The notes under the pieces are model-generated. The model was not told where the DNA came from and ran no database searches. It was given only the letters and a program-made list of their open reading frames with translations. Below, piece by piece: positions 1-8,508 of a DNA stretch of 64,000 nt (position 1 is the stretch's first letter; every line of letters begins with the position of its first letter). Source of the DNA: Njordibacter sp937773555 (GTDB lineage Bacteria > Pseudomonadota > Gammaproteobacteria > Pseudomonadales > Balneatricaceae); the NCBI RefSeq assembly GCF_047730085.1, contig NZ_CP159830.1:2418001-2482000 (forward strand), in the 5' to 3' direction. A program made the position numbers and the translations under genes.

Positions 1-174
1 AGCTTTGACGGCCTGTTTAAACAAGCAGCAGTGTACAAAGGCCGCAATAGAGATACCGCGTGGTTCTCTGTCCTTGATACGCATTGGCCTGCCATACAGG
101 CAGAGTATGAGCGTTGGTTGGCCACAGAAAACTTTTCTGCTGATGGCATGCAGCTAAGCAAATTAAGTATATAA
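1..174 (+). CDS. GNAT-family N-acetyltransferase, C-terminal end (partial)
   Basis: The first base is already inside an open frame that reads 57 codons to a TAA at 172-174. The visible residues include KGRNRDTAWFSVLD followed by a WP and a C-terminal WL pair. This is the usual C-terminus of RimJ/RimL-type GNAT acetyltransferases, where a stretch like R-N-R-D-T-A-W-F-S ends the fold. The acetyl-CoA-binding core lies outside the window, so the substrate cannot be judged. The next gene starts 51 bp downstream on the same strand. Family assignment is by recalled C-terminal pattern only. Confidence 0.6.
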   Translation, partial: SFDGLFKQAAVYKGRNRDTAWFSVLDTHWPAIQAEYERWLATENFSADGMQLSKLSI

Positions 175-225
175 GGGGCACAACTTCTGTATTCCATCCC
201 TATTTAACTAATGTACAATAGCACT

Positions 226-1083
226 ATGAAAATTCCAAAACGAATACTTCCACTTGTTGAAAACGGCTTAGTAGATGAAGTGATCCGAGCTTTAATGAGT
301 GGCAAAGAAGCCGATGTTTTTGTGGTGCGCTGTGGGTCAGAAATCCGTTGTGCAAAAATTTATAAAGCACCTGAAAAACGTGCATTTAAACAGGCTGTAA
401 CCTACCAAGAAGGGCGAAAAGTTCGCAACAGCCGCAGAACCCGGGCGATGGGCAAAGGCTCAAAATTTGGCCGCGAACAACAAGAAGAAGTGTGGCAATC
501 TGCTGAGGTAACTGCACTTTACAAGCTGGCCGACATTGGGGTTCGTGTACCCAAACCCTACGGTTGTTTTGATGGCGTGTTGTTAATGGAGCTGATCACC
601 TATGGCGATGGCGATGTTGCCCCTCGTTTAAACGATGTGTCTATGACCCAAGAACAAGCATTAACAGACCATGAAACCCTTATGCACGATGTTATGCGCA
701 TGCTGTGCGCAGGGTTAGTGCATGGAGACCTTTCACCATTTAATGTGCTGGTAGACGACCATGGCCCAGTGATTATAGACCTGCCACAAGCGGTGGATGC
801 CGCCGCGAATAATAATGCACAAAGCATGCACCAGCGCGATGTAGAAAACATTACTAACTACTATGCCCAATATGCACCCCAACTAAGCCACACCCGCTAT
901 GGCCCAGAAATGTGGGCCTTGTTTGAAGCAGGCGAACTGCAACCAGACACGCAGCTCACTGGGTACTTTGAAGAAGACACTGCGTCTGCAGATGTGGATA
1001 CTGTGCTAGAAGAAATTAAACAGGCGTTTCTTGAAGAGCAAAGCAGGCTGGAGCGCATTAAAGACGCCGAATCTGCAGGTTAG
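226..1083 (+). CDS. RIO1-like serine/threonine protein kinase (PA4780 type)
   Basis: The 285-residue product is a RIO-family protein kinase. Seen in the sequence: the RIO ATP-binding loop SGKEADVF at about residues 25-32, the phosphate-anchoring lysine in CAK near residue 44, the catalytic loop HGDLSPFN at 166-173, and the metal-binding aspartate in IIDLPQ near 185. The block KVRNSRRTRAMGKGSKFGR at about 65-83 is typical of the bacterial RIO proteins related to Pseudomonas PA4780. An in-frame ATG at 211 lies upstream, but the ATG at 226 begins MKIPKR, matching the family N-terminus, and neither has a good ribosome site. Archaeal and eukaryotic RIO kinases act in ribosome maturation; the bacterial role is unsettled. 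Confidence 0.88.
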   Translation: MKIPKRILPLVENGLVDEVIRALMSGKEADVFVVRCGSEIRCAKIYKAPEKRAFKQAVTYQEGRKVRNSRRTRAMGKGSKFGREQQEEVWQSAEVTALYKLADIGVRVPKPYGCFDGVLLMELITYGDGDVAPRLNDVSMTQEQALTDHETLMHDVMRMLCAGLVHGDLSPFNVLVDDHGPVIIDLPQAVDAAANNNAQSMHQRDVENITNYYAQYAPQLSHTRYGPEMWALFEAGELQPDTQLTGYFEEDTASADVDTVLEEIKQAFLEEQSRLERIKDAESAG

Positions 1084-1110
1084 AGTTAACCTAGAGTATG
1101 CGTATACTAT

Positions 1111-1134
1111 TAAGGCATGTAAAAACATACCTTA
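1111..1134. terminator. Hairpin between convergent genes, possible terminator
   Basis: TAAGGCATGT and ACATACCTTA form a 10-bp stem with one C-A mismatch and an AAAA loop. It overlaps the stop codon of the leftward gene and lies 28 bp after the kinase stop. There is no long T-run on either strand, so intrinsic termination is uncertain. Confidence 0.3.
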
Positions 1135-1506
1135 AAGTAGGTCGCTTTTGGCCCAAGAGTTAGGATTAAAGCCTCTAGCTTTGCACTCATCCTGGGGTTT
1201 ATGAACGACAATAGCTCTTTCAGAAAACAATCTAAATTGGCCTTTGATAACCCCGAATACTTCCCAAGTAATTAGTCCAGTATTACAGTTAAATAGTTGA
1301 TCAACAACATAGCCTTTTTTAAACAGGCCTTCTTTGGTTTGATACATGACCGAAAAATCTATTGGTGTTCCACTCCATCCTTGAAAGGGATACTCGTATC
1401 CACCTTGTGTATTATCTACATTTTTTACATCCATAAACAGCCCAAGCACTAGTGCTAAAATTGCAAGCGTACCTATTACTGAGAATGTTGATTTATATAA
1501 CGCCAT
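1132..1506 (-). CDS. Hypothetical single-pass membrane or exported protein
   Basis: This is a 124-residue protein that I do not recognise. A hydrophobic stretch at about residues 8-25 (FSVIGTLAILALVLGLFM) follows a short basic N-terminus and could be a membrane anchor or uncleaved signal. The rest is soluble-looking, with two cysteines near residues 74 and 108 that could pair in the periplasm. An AAGGGG motif lies about 6 bases before the ATG, a good ribosome site. It is convergent with the kinase gene and stands alone. No function is proposed. Confidence 0.6.
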   Translation of the reverse strand: MALYKSTFSVIGTLAILALVLGLFMDVKNVDNTQGGYEYPFQGWSGTPIDFSVMYQTKEGLFKKGYVVDQLFNCNTGLITWEVFGVIKGQFRLFSERAIVVHKPQDECKARGFNPNSWAKSDLL

Positions 1507-1611
1507 ATAACCCCTTAATCATATTTTTTTAATACTATCGCGTATTAACATAAACTAAAACTGAACCGTGGGATGTTTAGCCGCTACTTAGTGCACTACT
1601 CACTAAAATAG

Positions 1612-2214
1612 TTAAGGCCGTGTAAGCTCTGCACGTTCAGTGGTTAGACTAAAGTAGTCACCACCCATTTTTCCTACAGAATTTACTAAAGCTTGGTTTA
1701 TAGTGCCGTTTTCATACAAGGTGTCGTGTACATAGATACATTTCACATCCAGGAGTATCACTTGTCCACCCGCTGGTAAATCACTAATGGTAATAATGTC
1801 CCTTAAGGAGCACTCATAACGAATAGGTGAGTCTTTGACAGACAAAGGCAGAACGTTGTGACTAGAACAGCTTTGGACGTTAGCAAAATTAAATTCGCTT
1901 TTATCAATAGCCAGGCCTGCACTGGTCATGTTCATTTTCTCTAACAGCGGAGCGTTTACTATATTAATAACACACTCACCTGTTGCTATTAAATTTTGCA
2001 GAGTGTCTTTATCCACACCACTTCGTTGCGTTACTTGGGTGTACAAAAGTACAGGCGGGTTGCAACTGGCAACAGTAAAGAAAGAATAAGGTGCCAAATT
2101 ATCAATGTTATCGCTTGAACGCGTGCTAATCCACGCAATAGGCCTAGGTGTTACGCCACCATTTAATAGGCGGTATTTTTCTTGGGCGGCTAGTTCAGAA
2201 ACATCAAAAATCAT
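1612..2214 (-). CDS. Flavin reductase family protein (FMN-binding split barrel)
   Basis: The 200-residue product has the pattern of the DIM6/NTAB flavin reductase-like family: an N-terminal region with RLLNGGVTPRPIAWIST, then LAPYSFFTVASCNPP, which lines the FMN site in relatives. Many members bind FMN and reduce or oxidise small molecules; some are orphan flavoproteins, so the substrate is open. An in-frame ATG at 2250 would add 12 residues with no family counterpart, so I chose the ATG at 2214 (MIFDVSE). It follows the PEBP gene on the same strand after about 130 bp that contains an inverted repeat, so cotranscription is uncertain. Confidence 0.8.
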   Translation of the reverse strand: MIFDVSELAAQEKYRLLNGGVTPRPIAWISTRSSDNIDNLAPYSFFTVASCNPPVLLYTQVTQRSGVDKDTLQNLIATGECVINIVNAPLLEKMNMTSAGLAIDKSEFNFANVQSCSSHNVLPLSVKDSPIRYECSLRDIITISDLPAGGQVILLDVKCIYVHDTLYENGTINQALVNSVGKMGGDYFSLTTERAELTRP

Positions 2215-2287
2215 TTTCTTTTTTCTCGTGGTACTGCAATTTAAGGACATTTTTCTTGCCGCTTAGTTTACAGCTAATCCCGAACTA

Positions 2288-2320
2288 AACGGTACCCAAA
2301 GCAGCGCTTTAGGTCCCGTT
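2288..2320 (-). terminator. Interrupted inverted repeat, possible terminator after the PEBP gene
   Basis: The sequence AACGG-t-ACC-c-AAAG-cagcg-CTTT-a-GGT-c-CCGTT is symmetric apart from two mismatched pairs around a 5-base loop. On the + strand it is followed by TTTT, while on the gene-bearing - strand only TTT follows. It lies between the PEBP gene and the flavin reductase gene. It could be a weak terminator or another stable RNA structure. Confidence 0.4.
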
Positions 2321-2341
2321 TTTGGCTAATAGATAGCTAGA

Positions 2342-2896
2342 TTATCGTTCGTAAAGAGATTCAATAGTGCTGGATTCGATGGTGTAGGCATTAATCATAT
2401 AGCCTGCCAATGCTCCAGAAGCATTTTCTGGTAATTCAAGTGTTTCGGCAGAAAGCGCATGTACAGTAAAGCGGTAATGATGCACGCCATGCCCCTCTGG
2501 TGGGCAAGCGCCACCAAAAGCAGCTACACCATAATCATTTTGTATTTGTGTGCTGCCAGCAGGCGCTAGATCTTCCATTGCGCTGCCAGCGTTGGTTGCT
2601 GTCTCGGTTACATTTGCAGCGATGTTAACAACCTGCCAGTGCCACCAGCCGCTGCCTGTAGGTGCATCTGGGTCATACGCTGTGATTGCGAAGCTTTTGG
2701 TACCTTCGGGTGCATTAGACCACTTAAGGTGAGGCGACAGATCTTCACCAGAACAACCAAAACCACCAAATTCTTGTTGTTTGTCCATAAATTCGCCCTG
2801 AGCAATATCATTACTAGACAAAGTGAAAGAGCCTGCTAAAGCAGGCAAAGAGACCATAAGTGTTGCAGCTGAAAAGAGTTTTAACATGTTTTTCAT
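2342..2896 (-). CDS. YbhB/YbcL-family (PEBP/Raf kinase inhibitor-like) protein, exported
   Basis: The 184-residue product starts with a clear Sec signal peptide (basic MKNMLK, hydrophobic core, ALAG cleavage region near residue 21). The mature part carries PEBP-family marks: a D-L-S-P-H-L-K-W motif near residues 52-59, the anion-pocket segment YDPDAPTGSGWWHW at about 75-88, and G-x-H-H-Y-R-F-T-V-H near 136-147. PEBP-like proteins bind small anionic ligands; the bacterial role is generally unknown. Next to an AraC regulator gene and a MAPEG gene, all leftward, but gaps of about 65-90 bp leave operon status open. Confidence 0.85.
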   Translation of the reverse strand: MKNMLKLFSAATLMVSLPALAGSFTLSSNDIAQGEFMDKQQEFGGFGCSGEDLSPHLKWSNAPEGTKSFAITAYDPDAPTGSGWWHWQVVNIAANVTETATNAGSAMEDLAPAGSTQIQNDYGVAAFGGACPPEGHGVHHYRFTVHALSAETLELPENASGALAGYMINAYTIESSTIESLYER

Positions 2897-2986
2897 GACG
2901 AGCCTTGTAAATGCGTTATTAATTGAAGCCCCAGTTTAATACCAACTTGCGGCTTCGTTTAGAGCAAAAACGTTCAACTATTCGCC

Positions 2987-3793
2987 TTAATCCGTCACTT
3001 TAGTTTTCCTTAGTTCAGAGGGGGTTAACCCAAAATGCGCTTTAAACCTTTGGGTGAAGCGAGACTGCGAGTGATAACCACACTTTTCTGCAATTAGGCC
3101 TATGCCATCACTTGTGGTTTGCAGCAGGTGCAAACTTAGCCCCAACCTTGCCCTGCCTTTAATAGCTTTTACGCTGGTCCCTTCTGCGGCCAGCTTGCGG
3201 CGCAAGGTAGATTCACTCATCGCTAACTGTTGACAGATATAGTCCATAGTAACCTTGTGGAAATTTTTCTCATAGAACAAGTCATGCAGGCGCTGGCTGA
3301 TTTTTTGCTGGCCCTTCATTGACACCACTTCTGTATAACCCAGATGATAAAGCAGGGTTAGAATTTCTCTTTTTCTTATGGCTATTATTTCTTCTGGCGC
3401 CCAGGCTGAACTTTCTACAAACTGCTGTAAACAGTGCTTAAGTGCTAGCGTGGTGTTGCCTATAAAATAGTCTGGTTTGTTTGCATGATGATTTGGAATG
3501 CCTTCAAAGTCTTCATAATTAAACTCAATTAACATCGCAAAATATGAATTGTGTTTAGGGATGTTGCGCATGTTGATAGATGTGCTATCTGACAAAAAAA
3601 TAAACTGGCCTGAATGACAGATAATCTCGTTATTTTTTCCCAGCATTTTGTCGCCACTAATGACAACAATTAACAGTGGCTTTAAAATAGGCACATTCAA
3701 CAGCTTTTGCACATGTACAGAGGTATACACCGAAAAGGGTAGCACCTTAGATTCAGAAAATATTTGCTTAATACTAGTGCTTAAATTGTTCAT
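2987..3793 (-). CDS. AraC-family transcriptional regulator
   Basis: The 268-residue protein ends in a standard AraC/XylS double helix-turn-helix. The first helix pair is near residues 178-200 (MDYICQQLAMSESTLRRKL) and the second near 225-262 with CGYHSQSRFTQRFKAHFGLTPSELR, the family signature. The N-terminal ~150 residues are a cupin-like sensor domain without a recognised ligand. It is encoded between the MAPEG and PEBP genes, which makes them candidate targets, but I saw no operator that tests this. Confidence 0.88.
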   Translation of the reverse strand: MNNLSTSIKQIFSESKVLPFSVYTSVHVQKLLNVPILKPLLIVVISGDKMLGKNNEIICHSGQFIFLSDSTSINMRNIPKHNSYFAMLIEFNYEDFEGIPNHHANKPDYFIGNTTLALKHCLQQFVESSAWAPEEIIAIRKREILTLLYHLGYTEVVSMKGQQKISQRLHDLFYEKNFHKVTMDYICQQLAMSESTLRRKLAAEGTSVKAIKGRARLGLSLHLLQTTSDGIGLIAEKCGYHSQSRFTQRFKAHFGLTPSELRKTKVTD

Positions 3794-3857
3794 GCTTTAA
3801 CCTGCAGTGCCGCTATATAGCCTATATTTTTATGTAAGTTTAGCGCCCTACTAAGCC

Positions 3858-4250
3858 TTATATGCTTATTAAGAACATGCCAACAGAACACCCTATTGCA
3901 GACACCCAAACCACAGTTCTTAGAGTCGCTAAATTAGCTATGTAAAGGCCAATATAAATGACCCGTAGCACAACAAAAAGCGCCGCTAAGACATTAATTA
4001 AATATTGATCAGCCCCAGCTTGGTGAGCCACCAAAACAGCTGCAATAAATAGTGGCAGTGCTTCATAGGTGTTTTTTTCCGCCCAAACTGCTCGCTTACG
4101 GTCATTTTCAAGCTGTGATAAGAAGTCTCTTGGGGCTTCATTATCAAACTCACTGAACGCAGCCTTAGGTGCTAAAAATTTAGCATAGCCAATAGAGAAC
4201 CAGGGTAATAAACATGCTAAAAGTATGCACCAATATGCAATGGTCATCAT
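3858..4250 (-). CDS. MAPEG-family membrane protein
   Basis: The 130-residue protein has four hydrophobic segments (about residues 4-22, 62-80, 84-105 and 110-130). Between the first two is the polar block NDRKRAVWAEKNTYEALPLF, matching the MAPEG (membrane-associated eicosanoid/glutathione metabolism) motif with R-A-x-x-A-x-x-N-x-x-E. Bacterial members are inner-membrane proteins, sometimes with glutathione transferase or peroxidase activity; this cannot be read from sequence. Transcribed leftward ahead of the AraC gene. Confidence 0.82.
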   Translation of the reverse strand: MMTIAYWCILLACLLPWFSIGYAKFLAPKAAFSEFDNEAPRDFLSQLENDRKRAVWAEKNTYEALPLFIAAVLVAHQAGADQYLINVLAALFVVLRVIYIGLYIANLATLRTVVWVSAIGCSVGMFLISI

Positions 4251-4559
4251 TTTTCCTTATTTAATGTAGGGGTTTAGGCGCTTGATTAAAGGCGGCTGTC
4301 AGCGGACCCAGTCCATGCCTTTTCTTTTCCTGCACAATTCTTCATTATTTTGTTATAAAACGGCTTGCACAAAAATTTTAATCTCATGCGTTGAAATTAT
4401 ACATATAATTAGGGGCCAAGATAAACAATATAACATGTTGATACAGGAGCACCACTTCCTTAATGTGTGTTATTTTTGAGCAGCTAAGGGCAGTGTTTCT
4501 GTTTAATAGGTACTAAAGGCAAGGATAAAAAGGCGATAGTGCAGACTAATGGATAGGGG
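4251..4559. other. Intergenic stretch without a supported gene
   Basis: This 309-bp AT-rich gap lies between the CoA-binding gene end and the MAPEG gene start. A 65-codon open frame on the + strand has no ribosome site and a composition unlike a protein, so I do not call it. I saw no hairpin with a T-run and no RNA gene. It should contain the MAPEG promoter on the - strand. Confidence 0.5.
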
Positions 4560-4973
4560 TTAATTAAGCTTAGGGAACTCAATTTTAGGGCAGCGATCCA
4601 TGACTACCATAATACCAGCGTCTCTTGCCTTGGCTGCAGCATCGGCATGGTAAATGTCTAGCTGCATCCACATAACCTTGGCGCCTATGGCAATCACTTC
4701 ATCTGCTAAGGCCGGCATGGCTTCAGCGGCACGAAAACAATCTACCATGTCTACATTTATAGGGATGGCAGCAAGGGTTGCATAACAGGTTAAACCCAAA
4801 ATAATTTTATGCTGCGGGTGAACAGGAATAATTTGGTAGCCCTGCTGTTGCAAATACAAGGCCACCTGATGGCTGGCACGGTGGGGCTTGGGAGACAAGC
4901 CAACCACAGCGATAGTTTTTACTTCATCACGAATATGCTTAATGTCGTCATTGGTTAAACCATCAATAGCCAT
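4560..4973 (-). CDS. CoA-binding domain protein (YccU-like)
   Basis: The 137-residue protein is a single Rossmann-type CoA-binding domain. Seen: AVVGLSPKPHRASHQVALYL near residues 22-41, where the nucleotide loop sits, then the second strand with IIPVHP, and a C-terminal VMDRCPKIE motif typical of the YccU family. Function in bacteria is not established. It is the last gene of the queC-queE-queD operon, starting 3 bp after the queD stop, so it is probably cotranscribed with queuosine genes. Confidence 0.85.
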   Translation of the reverse strand: MAIDGLTNDDIKHIRDEVKTIAVVGLSPKPHRASHQVALYLQQQGYQIIPVHPQHKIILGLTCYATLAAIPINVDMVDCFRAAEAMPALADEVIAIGAKVMWMQLDIYHADAAAKARDAGIMVVMDRCPKIEFPKLN

Positions 4974-4976
4974 GGG

Positions 4977-5333
4977 TTAGGAACCTATATAAACACAGCC
5001 AGAAGTGCAGGTTTCTTTTAGCTCTAAGCGCGAAAGCTGGGGTAATAGCGGCTTAAGTTGCTGCCAGATCCACTGCACCATTACCTCACTGGTAGGGTTT
5101 TCCAGACCTTTAATATCGTTTAAATAGTTATGGTCTAACTGTTCGTAAAGTGGCTTAAATACCTTTTTAATGTCACCAAAATCCATAATCCAACCTGTTG
5201 TCTCACCCACTGGGCCAGAAACAACAATGCGTAATTGAAAGGTGTGGCCATGCAAGCGACCACACTTATGCCCTGCTGGCACATTGGGTAAAAAGTGGGC
5301 TGAATCAAAACTAAAGTCTTTATAGATTTCCAT
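4977..5333 (-). CDS. queD: 6-carboxy-5,6,7,8-tetrahydropterin synthase
   Basis: QueD converts 7,8-dihydroneopterin triphosphate to 6-carboxytetrahydropterin, the second step from GTP to preQ0 and queuosine. In this 118-residue protein the zinc ligands are His13 (SAHF), His28 and His30 (LHGH), and the catalytic cysteine is Cys24 in GHKCGRLHGH. The C-terminal KETCTSGC motif includes the conserved glutamate. Length matches the family (about 120). The start overlaps the queE stop by one base, implying translational coupling. Confidence 0.95.
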   Translation of the reverse strand: MEIYKDFSFDSAHFLPNVPAGHKCGRLHGHTFQLRIVVSGPVGETTGWIMDFGDIKKVFKPLYEQLDHNYLNDIKGLENPTSEVMVQWIWQQLKPLLPQLSRLELKETCTSGCVYIGS

Positions 5334-5983
5334 TAACGAATGCCTGTAATTTTATGGGTTTGCAAACTCAAACGCCATTGGGGGTGTTGCATGCAATAAT
5401 CGATGGTTTGTTGCACGTAGTTGTCGTCGTCGTTAGAGGTTGCAATATACGACTTATCTAACGGTTGTAGGTAGTGGTTTTCAAAATCTAAATCTATAAA
5501 CTGTTCTGGCATGGCCAAACGCTGTGGGTATACCAGCTTAAGTTCGTGGCCAGTTAGTTGTACAATTTTAGAGCTGCCCTTAGGGCTTACACAAATCCAG
5601 TCTATACTAGCAGGTACGGGCAAGGTGCCGTTAGTTTCTATGGCTATTTCAAACCCTTGGTCATGTAATTCATGCACTAAGGTCTCGTTTACCTGCAGCA
5701 TGGGCTCACCACCTGTAAGCACCACAAGTGGGTGGCCCGGCAAACCTTCTGGCCAGCAGCTAGCAATTAGCTGAGCCAACTCTTGCGCCTTATAACGGCC
5801 CCCTAAGGTGCCATCTACGCCTACAAAATCTGTGTCACAAAAATCGCAAATACTTGTGCCACGGCGTGCTTCACTGCCTGTCCACAAGTTGCAGCCCGCA
5901 AAACGACAAAACACCGCAGGTCGCCCTGCTTGTTTGCCTTCACCTTGTAAGGTGTAGAAAATTTCTTTAACGGAATACAACAT
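5333..5983 (-). CDS. queE: 7-carboxy-7-deazaguanine synthase (radical SAM)
   Basis: QueE contracts the 6-carboxytetrahydropterin ring to 7-carboxy-7-deazaguanine using S-adenosylmethionine and a 4Fe-4S cluster. The 216-residue product has the family CX14CX2C cluster motif at Cys31, Cys46 and Cys49, and the SAM-binding VLTGGEPM near residues 88-95. The N-terminal EIFYTLQGEG is also characteristic. It overlaps queC by one base upstream and queD by one base downstream, so the three enzymes form a compact operon in pathway-related order. Confidence 0.95.
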   Translation of the reverse strand: MLYSVKEIFYTLQGEGKQAGRPAVFCRFAGCNLWTGSEARRGTSICDFCDTDFVGVDGTLGGRYKAQELAQLIASCWPEGLPGHPLVVLTGGEPMLQVNETLVHELHDQGFEIAIETNGTLPVPASIDWICVSPKGSSKIVQLTGHELKLVYPQRLAMPEQFIDLDFENHYLQPLDKSYIATSNDDDNYVQQTIDYCMQHPQWRLSLQTHKITGIR

Positions 5984-6660
5984 TATAAGGCCACGTAGGG
6001 CACGGGGTCTGTGAGGCCCGCTTTAGCAAACGCTTCTAAACGTTCTACACAAGAGCCACACTTACCACAGGCTTTTTCTTGGCCTAGGTAGCAAGTCCAA
6101 GTTTGGCCGTAGTCTAGGCCCATGTTTAAACCTGCCTGCAAAATAGCTAACTTACTTTGGTGTAAAAAGGGGCTAATAATTTGTACATCATCGTAGTTGG
6201 CAATGGCAGACACAATGTTCATGGCGTCTACAAATTCTGGCCGGCAGTCGGGGTAAATGTCGTGGTCACCAGAATGGGCACCATAAAATACTTCGGTAGA
6301 GCCTAAAGACACAGCGTAACCAATGGCTAATGACAACAAGATCATATTGCGGTTGGGTACCACAGTAGACTTCATGTTGTCTTCTTCGTATTCGCCTGTG
6401 GGTATATCAATGTCTGTAGACGTAAGCGAAGAGCCCTGCAACAACTGATTAATGGCGGTAATATCTACTAACTTATGAGGCACCCCTAAGCTGGCACACA
6501 CTTTTGCTGCCACATCTAGCTCTTTACTGTGGCGCTGACCATAGTTAAAAGACACCGCAAAAACATCGTACCCCTGCTGCAAAGCAAGGTGCAATACGGT
6601 GTAGGAGTCCATGCCACCAGAATAAATGACAACGGCTTTGGGTTTGGCTTTTAAGGTCAT
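5983..6660 (-). CDS. queC: 7-cyano-7-deazaguanine synthase
   Basis: QueC converts 7-carboxy-7-deazaguanine, ammonia and ATP to preQ0. The 225-residue protein has the PP-loop ATP pyrophosphatase motif SGGMDS at residues 14-19 and a zinc site of four cysteines at 190, 198, 201 and 204 (C-X7-C-X2-C-X2-C). First gene of the leftward queC-queE-queD operon. No preQ1 riboswitch was recognised in the 59-bp leader region before it. QueF and Tgt are not in the window, so the end use of preQ0 is encoded elsewhere. Confidence 0.95.
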   Translation of the reverse strand: MTLKAKPKAVVIYSGGMDSYTVLHLALQQGYDVFAVSFNYGQRHSKELDVAAKVCASLGVPHKLVDITAINQLLQGSSLTSTDIDIPTGEYEEDNMKSTVVPNRNMILLSLAIGYAVSLGSTEVFYGAHSGDHDIYPDCRPEFVDAMNIVSAIANYDDVQIISPFLHQSKLAILQAGLNMGLDYGQTWTCYLGQEKACGKCGSCVERLEAFAKAGLTDPVPYVAL

Positions 6661-6719
6661 GGTGCGGCTAGTCTGTAATGCAAATAATTAAGCCGCGCAG
6701 TATACCTTATGCAGGGTGT

Positions 6720-7580
6720 TTACGCACTTTTAGCTAACCTAGGTCCGCCTAGGCCGCACAAAATTCCTTGCACCCACTGGGGTCTATTTAAAGTATACAA
6801 ATGCACTTGATCAAGCCCATGCTCGGCTAATTGATCGATTTGCTTTAAGGCAATTTCTACAGCCAGTTGAAATTGGTCATCAGAGTCACTTAGCTTTTCA
6901 AACTGGGCTACAATTTTGTTTGGCACCGAAGCGCCACAGCGTGCTGAGAAACGTTGAATGGCCTGTATATCATGAATAGGCATTACGCCAACCACTATGG
7001 GCACATTAATAGCGTGCCCACGCATACGCTCGGCAAACCTTAGTAAGGCGTCTGTGTTATAACAATACTGGGTCATTACCTGGCTAGCCCCAGCTGCTAC
7101 CTTAGCGGCCAAATGCCCCATGTCTGCAGCAGCACTGCTGGCCTCTGGGTGTGTTTCTGGGTAGGCAGCCACAGAAATAGTGCCATTAAACCAGTGTCGC
7201 AGCCCTGCCACTAAATCGGCACCATAGGCATAGCCCTGTGGGTGGGAAATAAACTCTCCACTTGGGCTATCACCACGCAAGGCCACCAAGTGATCTACGC
7301 CAGCTTCAATAAAGGCTTTAGCGGCCTGATTTACTTGGCCTCTACTCGCACCCACGGCGGTAATGTGCGCGGCAGCAACATGGCCACGTTTTTGTAAGCG
7401 TTGAATAGCGCTAAAGCTTTCGGTCTGGCTTGAACCGCCGGCACCGTATGTCATTGAACAAAATTGTGGTTGCCAAGGCTCTAAGTGCGCAAGGCAAGTG
7501 TCTAAGGCCAAGCTACTGACACTAGATTTAGGTGGGAAAAATTCAAAAGAATAACGACCAGTCAAAGCAGGCTCCAGCAT
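6720..7580 (-). CDS. metF: 5,10-methylenetetrahydrofolate reductase
   Basis: MetF reduces 5,10-methylene-THF to 5-methyl-THF with FAD, supplying methionine synthase. The 286-residue protein begins with the family motif YSFEFFPPKS and keeps CSMTYGAGGSS (about residues 41-51), HITAVG, and ALRGDSPSG around 99-107, which place the FAD and folate sites. Length is normal (about 290). It is leftward, 59 bp upstream of queC, and may be transcribed into the queuosine operon. Adjacent B12 salvage genes are interesting because methyl-THF and cobalamin meet at MetH, but MetH is not in the window. Confidence 0.93.
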   Translation of the reverse strand: MLEPALTGRYSFEFFPPKSSVSSLALDTCLAHLEPWQPQFCSMTYGAGGSSQTESFSAIQRLQKRGHVAAAHITAVGASRGQVNQAAKAFIEAGVDHLVALRGDSPSGEFISHPQGYAYGADLVAGLRHWFNGTISVAAYPETHPEASSAAADMGHLAAKVAAGASQVMTQYCYNTDALLRFAERMRGHAINVPIVVGVMPIHDIQAIQRFSARCGASVPNKIVAQFEKLSDSDDQFQLAVEIALKQIDQLAEHGLDQVHLYTLNRPQWVQGILCGLGGPRLAKSA

Positions 7581-7694
7581 TGATATAACACATCAGGGGG
7601 CCACTATTATGCCAGTTTAGAATAGACTGCTGGGTGAGAGATTTATACTAAAGATGAATAAAATTCAAGTTACGGTGCTATTAACTAAGGTTTG

Positions 7695-8498
7695 TTAACC
7701 CATTGAAACAGCCATAGCCATGACTAATAATACCAGTAATTCGGTTACCTCAATGCTTGCACCTGCCGTATCGCCAGTCCAACCATTTATACGCTGCAAC
7801 ATTAAACGGCGCATAAAGTAGTAACCTAGACCCACCGTTAACACCAAAGAAAATGACAACCACAGATTTTGGTATAGCATGAATGCAATTAATGATAACA
7901 GCCAAAACCAAACCCACTTGGCCTGCGCTTGCCTCTTAAGCTGCGTACCCAAACCTTTGCCTCTAACGTAGGGCGTATGCGCTACTAAAAGCATCACTTG
8001 AAAACGTGCCAAAACAGGCACCAACACCAGTAGTATCCACCAGTATGTGTTTGCCCCTTGGCCCTGAGCAATCACCTCGCTTAACGCCAGCCACTTTAGC
8101 AATAACGTTAACACTAAAACGACTACGGCACTTGGGCCACAGGTGGGGTCTTTCATCAAATCTAGAGTACGTTGCTTGTCACCAAAACCACCAAGCCAAG
8201 CATCGGCGCTATCGGCTAAGCCATCCAGGTGCAACCCACCCGTTATCCATACCCACAGCACCAGCACCAAGCCTGCCTGTATTTGTGGGCTTACCGCTAT
8301 GTGCACGTAGTTAAACGTTATTGGTAACAAAATTAAACAACCACCAATAACAGCCCCTACAATAGGATAATAGAGCAAGGCCTTACCAGCCACTTGTGGT
8401 GACGGTATGGTACTGGCAATAGAAAAAACACGGTAAACTGGTATTCGAGTTAGGAACTGAAAAGCCAAAACCAATGCATGGTAGTGTTGATTAAGCAT
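7695..8498 (-). CDS. cobS: Adenosylcobinamide-GDP ribazoletransferase (cobalamin synthase)
   Basis: CobS is the inner-membrane enzyme that joins adenosylcobinamide-GDP to alpha-ribazole, finishing the nucleotide loop of cobalamin. The 267-residue protein opens with AFQFLTRIPV and holds GLHLDGLADSADAWLGG near residues 93-109, the conserved metal-binding motif, followed by KDPTCGPSA. Several membrane segments follow. An ATG at 8507 is possible, but the ATG at 8498 has AGGA seven bases upstream and begins MLNQHYH, so I prefer it. Last gene of the leftward cob run, 10 bp after cobC. Confidence 0.93.
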   Translation of the reverse strand: MLNQHYHALVLAFQFLTRIPVYRVFSIASTIPSPQVAGKALLYYPIVGAVIGGCLILLPITFNYVHIAVSPQIQAGLVLVLWVWITGGLHLDGLADSADAWLGGFGDKQRTLDLMKDPTCGPSAVVVLVLTLLLKWLALSEVIAQGQGANTYWWILLVLVPVLARFQVMLLVAHTPYVRGKGLGTQLKRQAQAKWVWFWLLSLIAFMLYQNLWLSFSLVLTVGLGYYFMRRLMLQRINGWTGDTAGASIEVTELLVLLVMAMAVSMG

Positions 8499-8508
8499 TA
8501 CAAACATC

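Noticed and set aside
4282..4479. 65-codon open frame on the + strand
   Set aside because: No ribosome site, no family pattern and unlikely composition.
6661..6719. preQ1 riboswitch before queC
   Set aside because: The short leader lacks the class I pseudoknot sequence; only a -10-like TATACT was seen.
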